From an uncultured Bacteroidota bacterium (GTDB taxonomy: Bacteria > Bacteroidota > Bacteroidia > Flavobacteriales > Flavobacteriaceae): a DNA stretch of 34,394 nucleotides. Made by a program: the position numbers and the translations under genes. This document shows positions 1 to 12,400 of the stretch, one piece after another. Below the pieces are notes generated by a model. The model made no database searches and was not told the DNA's origin. It saw only the letters and a list, made by a program, of their open reading frames with translations. Every line of letters begins with the position of its first letter. The stretch's first letter is position 1. The stretch is from positions 1-34,394 of the forward strand of contig CABXUL010000018.1 of the NCBI GenBank assembly GCA_902515395.1, given 5' to 3'.

Positions 1-317
1 AAATTCCCATTTTCGTAATAACTCTTAAATTCACCATCTTTATTGCCAGAATCCATCTCCATAAATAATTTAACCTTTCCATCTGAAAAAAATTCCTCAT
101 ATATTCCACTTAACTTTCCATCAATAACATTAAAAGACCTTATTATATTTCCTTCGTTATCATTTTGATAAACTTCACCTGAAAAAGGTTTTTCTTTAAA
201 AAAATAAGTTGAATCTCTTGACGTTCGATAAACAATTAGTTTATCAATTGAAACAACTCTATCGATTTTTTCACAACCAATTATTATGAAAAAAAGAAAA
301 AAATACCTTTTCATCAT
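1..317 (-). CDS. Lipoprotein with YwqK/MORN-like repeats (partial, C-terminus outside window)
   Basis: The reverse strand reads open from an ATG-ATG pair at 317/314 to the window edge, giving 105 residues. The N-terminus has two basic residues, a run of Phe/Ile, and a lipobox ending I-I-G-C with the cysteine at residue 15, so it should be a lipoprotein exported by Sec and lipidated at that Cys. After about residue 45 come short beta-hairpin units such as F-S-G-E-V-Y, L-S-G-I-Y-E-E-F-F-S-D-G-K and K-D-G-E-F-K-S-Y-Y-E-N-G. This is the pattern of YwqK-type (MORN-variant) repeats, common in Bacteroidota envelope lipoproteins. Databases often call this family an antitoxin, but nothing here supports a toxin partner. 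It is divergent from the giant adhesin gene, with 111 bp between. Substrate and function are unknown. Confidence 0.75.
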   Translation of the reverse strand, partial: MMKRYFFLFFIIIGCEKIDRVVSIDKLIVYRTSRDSTYFFKEKPFSGEVYQNDNEGNIIRSFNVIDGKLSGIYEEFFSDGKVKLFMEMDSGNKDGEFKSYYENGN

Positions 318-398
318 CAACTAAATTATAAAAAGATATTTAAAGAAATCTTATGTTAAGGTTTTTAAAACAGCAGATTAACAATAAATTCATATATT

Positions 399-434
399 TA
401 ACGTTGTATTAAGGGAGCAAATACTGACTTGGTG
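399..434 (+). promoter_or_regulatory. Translation start region of the giant adhesin (GGAG plus TTG/GTG start)
   Basis: An in-frame TAA at 399-401 bounds the reading frame and no ATG follows it before the signal peptide. The only sensible starts are TTG at 429 or GTG at 432. A GGAG Shine-Dalgarno-like core at 414-417 lies 11 nt before the TTG. The rest of the 318-428 gap is AT-rich; no clear -33/-7 pair could be assigned to the giant gene. Confidence 0.45.
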
Positions 435-3400
435 GACGTCACTTTAAAAAAAATACTTTTCATATTTTTTCTGCTCTTATCTTTTGGATCAATTTATGGT
501 CAAACTCCAGATCTAAAAGCTAAGGCAGAAGGAGGTGGAGCCTTGCCTGGAGGAAGCATCATTTGTAAAACTGATGTTGTTTTATTTGATGCAAGTGACT
601 CGGTGGGTGGATTAGGATTCCAGTTTTTTTACAACGGTAATCCCCTCGGACCTCCCTCAGGAGTTCCGACAATTACTCATACTAATTTTTCAAATCCATC
701 TACTTTTTCAGTAAAAGTAACTCAAAATGCGGATGGTTCTGGAACTTCAAGTACTACAACTGTAACAATAGGAACTGCAGGTCTTCTTAAAGTTTTAACC
801 CTTTACGGAGCACATACACTAACTCCTTCTCAAACAATATGCCCAGGCGGAAATGTCGCTGAAATAACTGCCACTGCTACCCCTACTGCCACAATAGCTG
901 GATCAATAATTAATTATCAATGGCAAATCAATAATGGTTCAGGATGGAGCAATGTGGTTAGTCCTCCCTCGGGTCAATTAGCTAGCTATACTCCACCAAC
1001 TGGTTCTGTAACAATAACAACCTCATTTAGGAGACTTGTATCTATTACTAATTCTATTACATGTGAAGTTCCTGAGGCAGCTCGAATTTCAAGTATTCAT
1101 ACAGTACTGGTTAGTACGTCATACACAGCTACATTAACAACAGCCCCTAGCCCTGCTGAAATATGTGATGGTGAAAGTATTACATTTACTGCAGCACCAG
1201 TTGCTGATGCTAATTATGAATTTTTTCTAAATGATAATTCCCAAGGAGCTGCTAGCAGCGAGAATACATTTACTGTAACCCCTACTGATGGGCAATATGT
1301 TTATGTTAAAATAACGAAAAACGGATGCGAGGTCCAGTCAAATTCTGTGACGATAACCGTAAATAATTTACCAGATCCAAGCCTTACTACTCCTGGTTTT
1401 GCAGGATCAATAATATGTGAAACCTCTCCACCATCGGTCACAGCTATCCCAGCAGGGGGTGTTACTCACACATTTTATGTTAATGATGTACTAGCGGTTG
1501 ATGGCTCAGTTACAGGTAATACCCTTGATTTAAGTAAGGTTGATTTGACTGGATCTACAACTGTCACGATAGATGTTGTTGTTACTGACCTTATCACAGG
1601 ATGCATTAAAAGAACAAGTGTTGATGATGGTTCATCTTTAGTTTTAACGATAAATAGACTTGAAGGGTCTAATAATATTACAACAAATCAAGTTAGTTAC
1701 TGTACTGGAGAAGATCCTAAATTAATTTCTGGAAATGCAAATCCAAATTCAAGTCAAGGTGCAGTTATAAGTTATAAATGGCAGGAAAGAACCCCAGCCG
1801 AATCTACTGTTTGGGAAGATATCCTCAATTCTAATAGCCCTAATTTTGATCCACCACCTACTATTGGTGTAGGTGTTCACGAATTTAGGAGACTCGTTAC
1901 TTCTAGCTTAGACTCAGCTACTTGTACTCCTACAAATGACCTATACTTTTCAAATACTGTTACACTTACTGTAGGTGGTGATGCAGGCGTATCACCAAAT
2001 GTTACATTAACAACTGATATTGGAGGTGGAGGAAATACTGTATGTAAGGATACAAATATAATATTAACTGCCACTGCGAGTCCAAGTGTAAATTGGTATG
2101 AGTTTATAATTGATGGTGCTTCTCAAGGATTTCAAGCTAGTCCTACTAATACCTTTAATTCTGCCTCATCAACTGTAACTTTTACAGGATCAGTAAATGT
2201 AAAAGTTAAGGTTTACACAGGTGTATCAACTGGAACTGGATGTGTTGGAGAAGATGAATTTGTAGTAAATATTAATTCTCAATCAAATCCAAATACAATC
2301 CAATATAATGGAACTAATAATCTGTGTAATGGAGATACTCCAGATGCTTCAATTCAGGGAGTTTCTAACCCTATTTCAGATTTGTCTGCACTAGGAGGAG
2401 TAATTCAATACAAATGGCAATATAATAACGGTGGAGGTTGGCTAGATCTTGACCCATCAAATAGTGCCAATTTTACACCTGGTGCCTTGTTTGCCACAAC
2501 TAGCTATCGTAGGATTTCAAAATCTTTATACAATGGAATTTTATGCCCAGTCGACAATTCGCTGATTGCATCGAATGTTGTAACAATAACTGTTGATGCT
2601 GCTCCCACACCTTCAGCTGTTTTGTCTTCTGGGCTTTCTTCAAACACATTGTGTTCCGGTACCAATTCAATAACCCTTGATGCCTCTCTAAGCACTGATG
2701 GAACGAGCTATCTCTTCTTTCACAATGGTGTGCCTGCATCATCACATCCATCAGCTAGCTCTTCATTTACAACTACTGCTACTATTTCTGATGGACATGT
2801 TTTCAAGGTAAGAGTTTACTCAGGGGCAAACAGAACTGGTTGTTTTGATGAAACAGAGTTCACCATATCTATTAATTCTATTTCAGGAATTAATGAAATT
2901 GGTCCAAATAATCAAACTCATTGTGATGCCTCTGAGGTTCAAATGTTAAATTCATCTCAACCAGCTCCAACTGGATCTGGCCCTACAACCTATCAATGGG
3001 AAATAAGACCTGCTGCAACAGGTAACTGGGATCCAATTGATGGAGCAATTAGTGAGACTTTAACTCCAACTGTCTCTGGCTCCTCCTCTGCATACAGAAG
3101 ACAGGTGAGTAGTACTTTGAATGGGGTTAAATGCTCTGTTTACAGTAATATTGTAACGGTCACAATTAGCACATCTACACTTACTGCTCAAATTGATTCA
3201 GATAAGCCATCTCATACTGTTTGCGCATCAGATACAGGGAATATTACTTTTACTGCCACTGAAGATAACGGTGCAGCTTCCTACAGGTTTTATATCAATG
3301 GAGAATTAGTTCAAAATAGTACTTCAAAAACTTACTCACATACGATATCAAGTTTTACAAGTAATGCAACTGTAACACTTAGATTATACAATGATTTAGG

Positions 3401-6400
3401 CTGCTTCGAAGAAGACCAATTAATTGTTAAGCTTAACTCTTTAAACCCTGGAGTTATATCAGGTACTACAACAGTTTGTGCCAACTCAAGTGAAATCATT
3501 ACTTTAAGTAATGCAACATCTGGAACAATTAATGGAGCTACTGCAATAGATGGTGATTACCAATGGCAATATTCAGACGACAATAATAATTGGAGTGATA
3601 TAATTATTAATGGAAACAATTCATCTTTTAACGTGCCTTCAGTCCCCGCTCCACCTGAAAGATACTACAGAAGGTTAATAAAAAATACTTTAAATACTGT
3701 TTCTTGTACGCTTTTTAGTAATACCATTAAAATTTCAGTATCAACTGCCCCAACCCCAATTTTATCTAATAATAAAACTGGAGTGGCATCATCTGTATTA
3801 GTATGTGATGATGAAAGTTTAATTTTCACTGGTTCTGGTGGTCAATCTTTTCAATTTTTCATCGGAGGAGATTTAAGACTTACGACGAATTTTAACTCAG
3901 GCCCTGCCTCTGCAAATTTTAATCCGGCTAATTTTGGTGGTATTGTAGACGGTGATGAGGTAACTGTTAAAGTTTACAACAAAGTACTGAATGGAGGAAA
4001 TCCTGATCCAACTGCTTGCTCATCAATTTCAAGCCCTGTTACAGTGAATATTAACCCTGTTCCAAATGCAACTATTTCGTCTGATAAGCTTAATAATACC
4101 ATTTGTGATGATGAGTCATTTAAAATAACTGCGACTGCTGGTGGAATTGCTGGAGCCTCGTATGAGTTTTCATTAAATGGTGTTTTTTCAGACATTGTTA
4201 CAGCAACCTCAACTGAAACTTCTGTAGAGTTTATTCCAACAGCACCATTTACAAATTCAATTTTAGTTTCGGTAAAAGTTACAACACCTTCAGGTTGTGT
4301 AGCTACAACATCATTAACAATGATTGAAAATATTATCAATTCTCCTGGAACTATTAGTGGAACTCAATCTGTATGTTTTAATGCTCAACCTTCAGAAATT
4401 ACTGGAGTTACAACAGCCACTGAGCTAAGTGGTTCAGCAACCATTACTTATCAATGGCAAAGTTCGCCAATTGCTAATTTTAGCTCAAGTGTAACGACGA
4501 TAATTGGAGCAACATCTGAAAACTACACACCAAATCCACTTACTGAAACTACTTACTTTAGAAGACTTGCTGTTTCAGTACTCAATTCAAAGGCATGTAC
4601 TTCTACTACTGACATTGTTGAGGTTGAGGTAAAAGATGGTCCAGGTGGACAGTTGCTTCTTAATGGAGAAAATGTTAACAGTAAAACTCTTTGTCCTGAT
4701 CAAAACCTAATTCTTAGTGTCACTGGTATAGCAGACGCAGCAAATAAATCATTTGAATACAGAAGAGGTGGCGTTGTGATTAATACCTCAAGTAGTACTA
4801 TATTTGAAGTGCCTAATCCATCGGGTACTGCAAACTATAGCGTACATGTCTACGATATGCCTCTTCTAGGAGCAGGCATTAATCCTGCTGCTTGTAGGTC
4901 TCTTACTAACTCTATTGTAATTACTATTGCTGATGAAGAAGTTGTTCAACTTGATGTTACTGGAGCTATTGGCAATACCTATTGCTCTGGTGATAACGTT
5001 GTATTTACTGTCGCAAGCCCTGCTGGTACTAACTATGAGTTTAAATTAAATGATCAACCCCTACAAAATGGCGCTAGTAATACAACTAGCTCTACTAATA
5101 TTACCAATAACTCTATTGTTTCAGTTATTGTTACCCTAGCTAACGGATGTACTGCCTCTACCTCTGTAACGCTTATTGAAAATACCATAGACTCTCCAGG
5201 GACAATAACTGGAACCCAGTCAATTTGTTTTAATGGGCAACCTACACAATTATCAAATGCTACAACAGCAAGTGCAACTAATGCCAGTGCAACAATATCA
5301 TACCAGTGGCAAAGTTCCCCTAATGCTGACTTTAGTGCAGATGTAACTACTATTGGTGGAGCTATTAATGAAAACTTTACCCCTGGGATACTTTCTCAGA
5401 CAACTTACTTTAGAAGACTTGCTGTTTCAGTACTCAATTCAAAGGCATGTACTTCTACTACTGACATTGTTGAGGTTGAGGTAAAAGATGGTCCAGGTGG
5501 ACAGTTGCTTCTTAATGGAGAAAATGTTAACAGTAAAACTCTTTGTCCTGATCAAAACCTAATTCTTAGTGTCACTGGTATAGCAGACGCAGCAAATAAA
5601 TCATTTGAATACAGAAGAGGTGGCGTTGTGATTAATACCTCAAGTAGTACTATATTTGAAGTGCCTAATCCATCGGGTACTGCAAACTATAGCGCATATG
5701 TCTACGATATGCCTCTTCTAGGAGCAGGCATTAATCCTGCTGCTTGTAGGTCTCTTACTAACTCTATTGTAATTACTATTGCTGATGATCTTGATGTCCA
5801 AATAGGGGTAACAAACGCTATAAATAATACTTTTTGTGATGGAGACAATGTAGTAATTACTGCAAGTGTGAATCCTGCTGTACCAGTTAATATATATAGT
5901 TTCAAATTAAATAATGTAAATCAGCAAACATCGGTATCAGATGTTTATTCTTCAACAACATTTCCAAATTCTGCCAATATTGAGGTTATCGCTACTTTAG
6001 CAAATGGATGTAGCTTTTCTTCATCAGTTACGTTGGTAAAAAATGAAATCACTTCAGCTGGAACTATTACTGGAACACAAATTATATGTAATGGAGAAAC
6101 TCCTCAGCCAATTACTAATCTTACTACTGCTACTACAAGTAGTGCATCTGCCACTATTTCTTATTCTTGGGAAAGCTCTACAGACGGCGTAAGTTTCACA
6201 CTTATTACTGGTCAAGTTAGCCAGAATTATTCCCCAGGTCCGTTAGTTCAAACAACATTATTTAGAAGAGTTGCAACTAGTAAATTGAATGATAAAGAAT
6301 GCTCTAGAGCTACTGCTCCTCCAATAGAGGTATTTGTGACTAATGATTTGGCAGGAGGAAATATTAAACCTGATACTCCTCAAATTTTATGTTTTGGTCT

Positions 6401-9400
6401 TGCAGTCCAGCCTGCAACTCTTACGGTTACAAACAGTATTACTGGCCCACTAATAACGTATCAATGGCAAAGTTCATCCAATGGAGTAAATAACTGGATT
6501 GACATAAATCTTGCAAATGGACCAAGTTTTGTTCCTCCTACTCTTACTTCTACCGAAACTATTTATTATAGAAGACAAACTCTTGCTAATGGAGGTGGAG
6601 CGGGTTGTGAAGCTTTTAGTGATGTTCACGAGATAAGGGTAAATGATATTCAACCTGGATCAATAGACCCTAATTCAACAGCAACATACTGTTATGGCTC
6701 AAATCCAGGTTCAATTAACTCCATAACAGAGGCATCATCTACGTTTGGTGCAATCTCCTACCAATGGCAAAGCAGAACAGCAGCAACTGGCTGGGTAAGT
6801 ATTACCGGCGCTACAAACAACAACTATGACCCAGGAGCCCTTATAGAAACAACATTTTTTAGAAGATCGGTTACAACAACTCAAAGTGGTACAACTTGCT
6901 TCGAAGCATCAAATCAAGTTATAATAAATATTTTACCAGAGTTAAATATAGGTGGTGTTTTAGCTAATCAGGTAATCTGTGAAAATACTCAACCCGCAGA
7001 TTTAACTCTCAATGGTGCTACCACAGGAGCCGGAGTAACATATCAGTGGGAGCAATCTGTAGATTCAGATAACTGGACTGATATGGCTGGAGAGGTAACT
7101 ACCACCCTTCAATTTAGTGCAGTTGCTACTCAAACAAGATATTACAGGGCTGTTATTACAAGTGCTGTAAATACTCCTACCGCTCTCGATCAAATGCAAA
7201 TAAGTTTGACTAAAAATGCTAATGCTCTTGCTGTAGGTGAGATTTACTTCGTGAAGATAGGATCTGGAACATATCAATTTACAACCACAAATGCTGCAAG
7301 TAATACAGGTGATATTGGTGCAGGACTATCTCAGGAAATAAATGATAATGCTCCAGGTGTTTCGTCTAGTTATGATTCAGATGTAAATATCATTTCGATA
7401 ATACCTCTTCAAAGTGAGATTTCTATTAACACGTCTGTTAGTACTGCATCGCATGATTTAAAATTATTGTCATCTGAAACAGGTGATGGATGTAAAGCAA
7501 TTACAGATGCAATAGTTATTGAAGTTGAACAAGCATCAACATTGAATCAAACCGGAGGAAACCCCAATTCTACTGCACTATGTCCAGGAGAATCTCTTGG
7601 TTTCAATGCAGGAGATGAGCCACCATTAATTTTTGAATGGGGAGGTGGTGCTACATCTGCCAGAGTTGAGAGTCTTAACCCTGCATATGGTATTATTGTT
7701 GGGCCAGGTGGAACAATTACTAATCTCGGGGGAGGTTTCTGGAGGGTAGAAGGTGTTAATTCACTTACAATAACTGGAACTGCTGGACCTGCCAATAATT
7801 TTACAGTTAGAACTGAAGGAAGTGGGTGTACAGAACAAAATATCGATTATAGTATTGTAGTAAAACCTGAGGCAGAAATTCCTAACGTTATAATGAAAGG
7901 GCGAAACTCCATATATAATGCGGTTATAAATAGTGGAGGTAAATGGTATAATAATACAATTTGTCAGGAAAACGAAAACATTGATGGAGGTCCAGTTACT
8001 GCTCCAACTGATTTTTATACCTGCTTTGTTAATAATGGGTTCAATGTATTGTATAACGATTTTGAATGGAAACTTGATCCTCCAACTGCTGGAACCATTG
8101 TTGAAAACGAATTTCAAACTGCAACTATTGAAATTACCTCTGATTCAAATACAGTATCCGCCTCTAATGAATATAGGATAATCATTAATGGAACTACCAT
8201 AAGTCCAATCATTGCTGAAGGAACAACAATTAACAACTTAGGTGTTGCCCTAAGGAATGCAATTAATGGCACAGCAGGAATAAATACTATTGTAACTGCC
8301 TCATGGAGTAATGCTCAGAAAACCTTAACGATCAAAGCTGATCAAACTAATCCACCTGCACCGCTTTATACTTTTTCAAGACTAAATCCTACAAATGCTG
8401 GAAATCATGCTTTCTTAGAAGAGCCTGCGATTGCAGTTTCAACACAAAAAATGACTGTAAATTGGGCTACAGCATTTTCAGGTACAGTTACTGTTAGTGT
8501 TCGAACTACTGGATGTGGAATTCCATCTGATTACTATAATGTCTTAATTGATGTGGTTCCAGAGACAGTTCCTAGTACTCAAGCCAGTGGAGTAACTACT
8601 CCAATTGCATTAAATGAGCAACTTTGTAATGGCTATACAACTGGTTCAGTTCCATCCTGTGAAATACATAAATGGACTGCAAATACTCAATTTTTTAGTG
8701 CCAGTCAGGGTGCATTCAATAATTATGGTTCTCTTAATTGGGAAATCATAGATCTTCCAGGAGGAAGTATTGATATTACAAATCCAGGAAATATTGATAG
8801 TCGCGGTGTTGTTGACTGGAATATAGGATATTGGGGACCTTTTCAAGTTAGAGTTACACCCGTTTCTTGTGACTCAACTACAGGAACTCCAGTCACCTCA
8901 GAGATATTTACAATAGGAGAAAGTAATGAACAATTAGCACTAATTGCACCACTAGGTGGCGATGCTACTTTACCAAGCTGTCCAATCCCAGCGGGAGTAA
9001 CAACCACTACACTCAAGAATTTCGATAACTTTCCTGTTCGTTGGTATGTTAGCACTTTAAATGCAATTGAAACTGGTGGAGGGGCCAATCAGAATACTGT
9101 ATTAAATGTTTTCAGCAGAAGGCTTCAAGCAGATGCGGGAACAAATAATACAGAATTGACATTATATTGGAAGCCTGGATGGAGTGGGACATTAATTGTA
9201 ACTGCTGAGGCCTTAGACTGCCCTGGAATTCAAAGGAAATACCCTATAATAATTCCTGGCCCAGCTGATATTCAGCAAGTACCTGGGACGGGCAGTAATA
9301 ATCAATTAATATGTACTGGGTCTGCTATTAACGATATAGAATACCACATACTTGGGGCAGCCACAGGTGTGGTTTCAGAGGCAAGTATGAACCTGCCACC

Positions 9401-12400
9401 AGGAATAATTCCTGTAAGGGAGGATTTCATCCAATCTACAGTTATTTCGCTAACACAAAATCCTTTTTTTGTTATTAACTCTAACAATAAATATGTTACA
9501 ACTATCGATGGTGTTGATTATACCTATAATGTTGAAGTAGGTGATAATTTGGATGATATTGGAAATGGAGTTAGAACTAGTATAGCAAGTGTTATTTCTG
9601 CAACATATGTTGCTGCAACTAATTTGTTAACCATAGATGGAAATTTACCTGGTAAAAGGTTTAGTATTGTAGTAAATGAGCCTGCAGCCAATGGTGTTGA
9701 TTTTGGAATCGTTACGTCAACACTAGTTATTAGTAAAATAACTCTTAAAGGAACTCCTACAGCTCAAGCATCTGGAACCTATAATTACACCTTGACTACT
9801 ACCGTTCCAGATGGGAGCTGCACTTCAGATTCGGTAGGTGGTTTTATAACAATCAGTGAAAAATCAACAATTTCCTTAATTTCAGGAAGTATAAGTGAGA
9901 CAGTTTGTGATGATGCAGCTATGACACCTGTTAAATTCCAGATTGGAAACGCGCTATCCGCAGATGTTTTGGATAGCGATCTACCAAGTGGAGTTTTTGA
10001 TTCATTTGCAGGTGGAGTACTTACCATTTCAGGAACACCAAATATTGACCCAGCTCAGTCAACCGTTTTTACCTACACAGTGACTACTACAAATAATTTA
10101 AATGGATGTACTCCAGAGGCTACATTTACTGCTCAAATCATAGTAAATCCTTCTCCAATAATTACTGTGGCACCTGGCAGCAATCCTAATCCAACTATTT
10201 GTGCTTTTGAGACAATGGCCCCTCTTCAATTTACTGTATCAAACCCTGCATTTGGTTTAGAGATGATTGGCGGAACATTAAACACATTGGATGGAGTTAC
10301 GTCTACCTTAAACATTAGACCCCAAATATTAGAACATACTTTCGGTGGAGCTGGTGGAGTAACGGAAACCATTGCAATTAAGATAAATGGTAGCGAAGAC
10401 TTTAGTACTAGTGCAGTGGCTACCACGACTGTAGACGATGTTGGATCTGAATTGGCACAAAAAATTCATCAGGACAATAAGTACAATGCAGTTTACGATC
10501 CAGGTACAAAAATATTAAGAATAACTAGTGCATTTAGTGGAGTTGCATTTAGTACTGCAACTGTAACTGGAACTTCAAATATATCAATATCAAATGCAAA
10601 TCTAATCCAAACATCTGCAGTATTTGAAATAACGGGGATTCCGTCATCAACAAATAACAATCCTCAAACTTTCAATTATATTCTTCAACCCGTTGGACCT
10701 TCTTGTGTCGGAGGAGCCGTTAATTTTGAAGGTGCAATAACAGTTAATCCAATTAGTTATGGTAGTCATTTAGGTACCTCTGGAGCCGAAAACCAAATTT
10801 CGTGTGATGGATCTGCTATTACACCTATTCAATATAACCTTATAGGTGCTTCAAATGCGATTCCCTCAGCAACTACTCCTGCTTGGTTGCAGAGCTCCAT
10901 TGCTGGAGGTGTATTAACTATCAGCGGAACCCCTAATTTAAACATTTTGGTTGAACAAAGTTATCCTTACAGCTACTCATTAGGAGGAAACTTCTTTGGT
11001 TGCGGAGTTGCCTCAGCTACTGTATCAGGGAGAATTACACTTAGGCCAAAAGACCACTTAACCCTCATAAGTCCTGCCCAATCATTAAATCAAAATGTTT
11101 GTATCAATGAGGAAATAGTTGATATTGTCTACGAATTTAGTGGATCAGCTAATGCAATGGCTTTTAACCAACCGTTAGGATTACCTGACGGAGTAGAAGG
11201 TCAATATACCCCTAGAAAGCAGGTTTATGAAATCACTATTGGAAACGGAGCGACTGGAGTTGATAGTGAAACTTATATTGTTTACATTGGTTCAACTCCA
11301 TATACTTACATAGCACCTGCTGGATCAGCTGCTGATGTAGTCGGAGACCAAATTTCTCAAAAAATTAATGGTGATATCGATGTAAGTGCCACTTATGAAG
11401 CCGCAACAAATAAAATTACTGTAACAGCAGCCGCTGCTGGTCAAAGTTTTGGAATTTTCGTTCCTGATCAATCATCAAATAGTATTGATATTAATGACCC
11501 TCTTATTGCTACTTCTCCTGGAATTTTCAGAATTTCTGGGAAACCATCAAATGCAGTTACCCCAGGTTCTTACACATACACTCTAACTACCCCAGGAATT
11601 ATATGTGATTCAGATTCAGTAATCGGAACTATAAACGTAAAGGCAAATTCCACAATTTCAATAGTTGCATCAAACACAAATAATCAAACTGTTTGTGATG
11701 GTGACGATCTTGTTAGTATGGTATTTAATATTGGAGGTGGAGCCAAGGGAGCTATTTATACAGGTATTTTACCTGAAGGTCTAGATCTTTATCTTGATGA
11801 TCCAAATAATCCTACTACAGCAACTATTTCAGGAACATTAAACACTGGTGATTCTGCTAGCAATATTTATGATTTCACTATAACAACTGCTTCTAACCAA
11901 GATGGTTGCTCAGAAGCATCATTTAATGCTACGATAATTGTCGATCCTAAAGACTCAATAACTTTAACCTCCAATAATCAAACTACAAGTCAAGAGGTTT
12001 GCGTTGAGTCACCAATCAATGATATTACATACGAAATAGGCGGCAATGCAAATTCTGTAGATATAGTAGGATTACCTCCTGGAGTTATTCAGGCACCAAT
12101 GAGCGATAGACAACAAGTAAGTTCTATTCTTGTTACTGGTCCAGTAATTAATGCTAATCAAGTTTATACGATAAGAATTAATAATACAAGTCATACAGTT
12201 ACTTCAACAGGAGGTGAGGACCAAGCTGCTCTTCTTACTCTTTTACTCAATAAAATTAATTTAGAGTCAACTGTAGTTTCTGCTACGAATAATGCTCAGA
12301 ATCTTATTTTAACAGGAGTTGCTTCAGGTGTTTCTTTCAGTGTGTCAAAAGATAGAAGTGCTAATGCAATGGCAACCCTAGGAAATCCTGTCATGCAAAA

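Noticed and set aside
1-317. A toxin-antitoxin system, suggested by the usual database label of YwqK-type repeats
   Set aside because: The protein has a lipobox and no toxin gene is adjacent; the label reflects annotation history rather than evidence here.
3974-4339. A 121-codon minus-strand open frame inside the giant gene (others lie at 2500-2751, 7761-8117 and 17435-17686)
   Set aside because: The plus-strand frame is continuous and repetitive here; these antisense frames have no recognisable domains and arise from the Thr/Ser-rich codon pattern.
4551-5788. The direct repeats as a CRISPR array or mobile element
   Set aside because: There are only two long copies 852 bp apart, in frame within a repeat protein, with no short spacers, cas genes, terminal inverted repeats or transposase.
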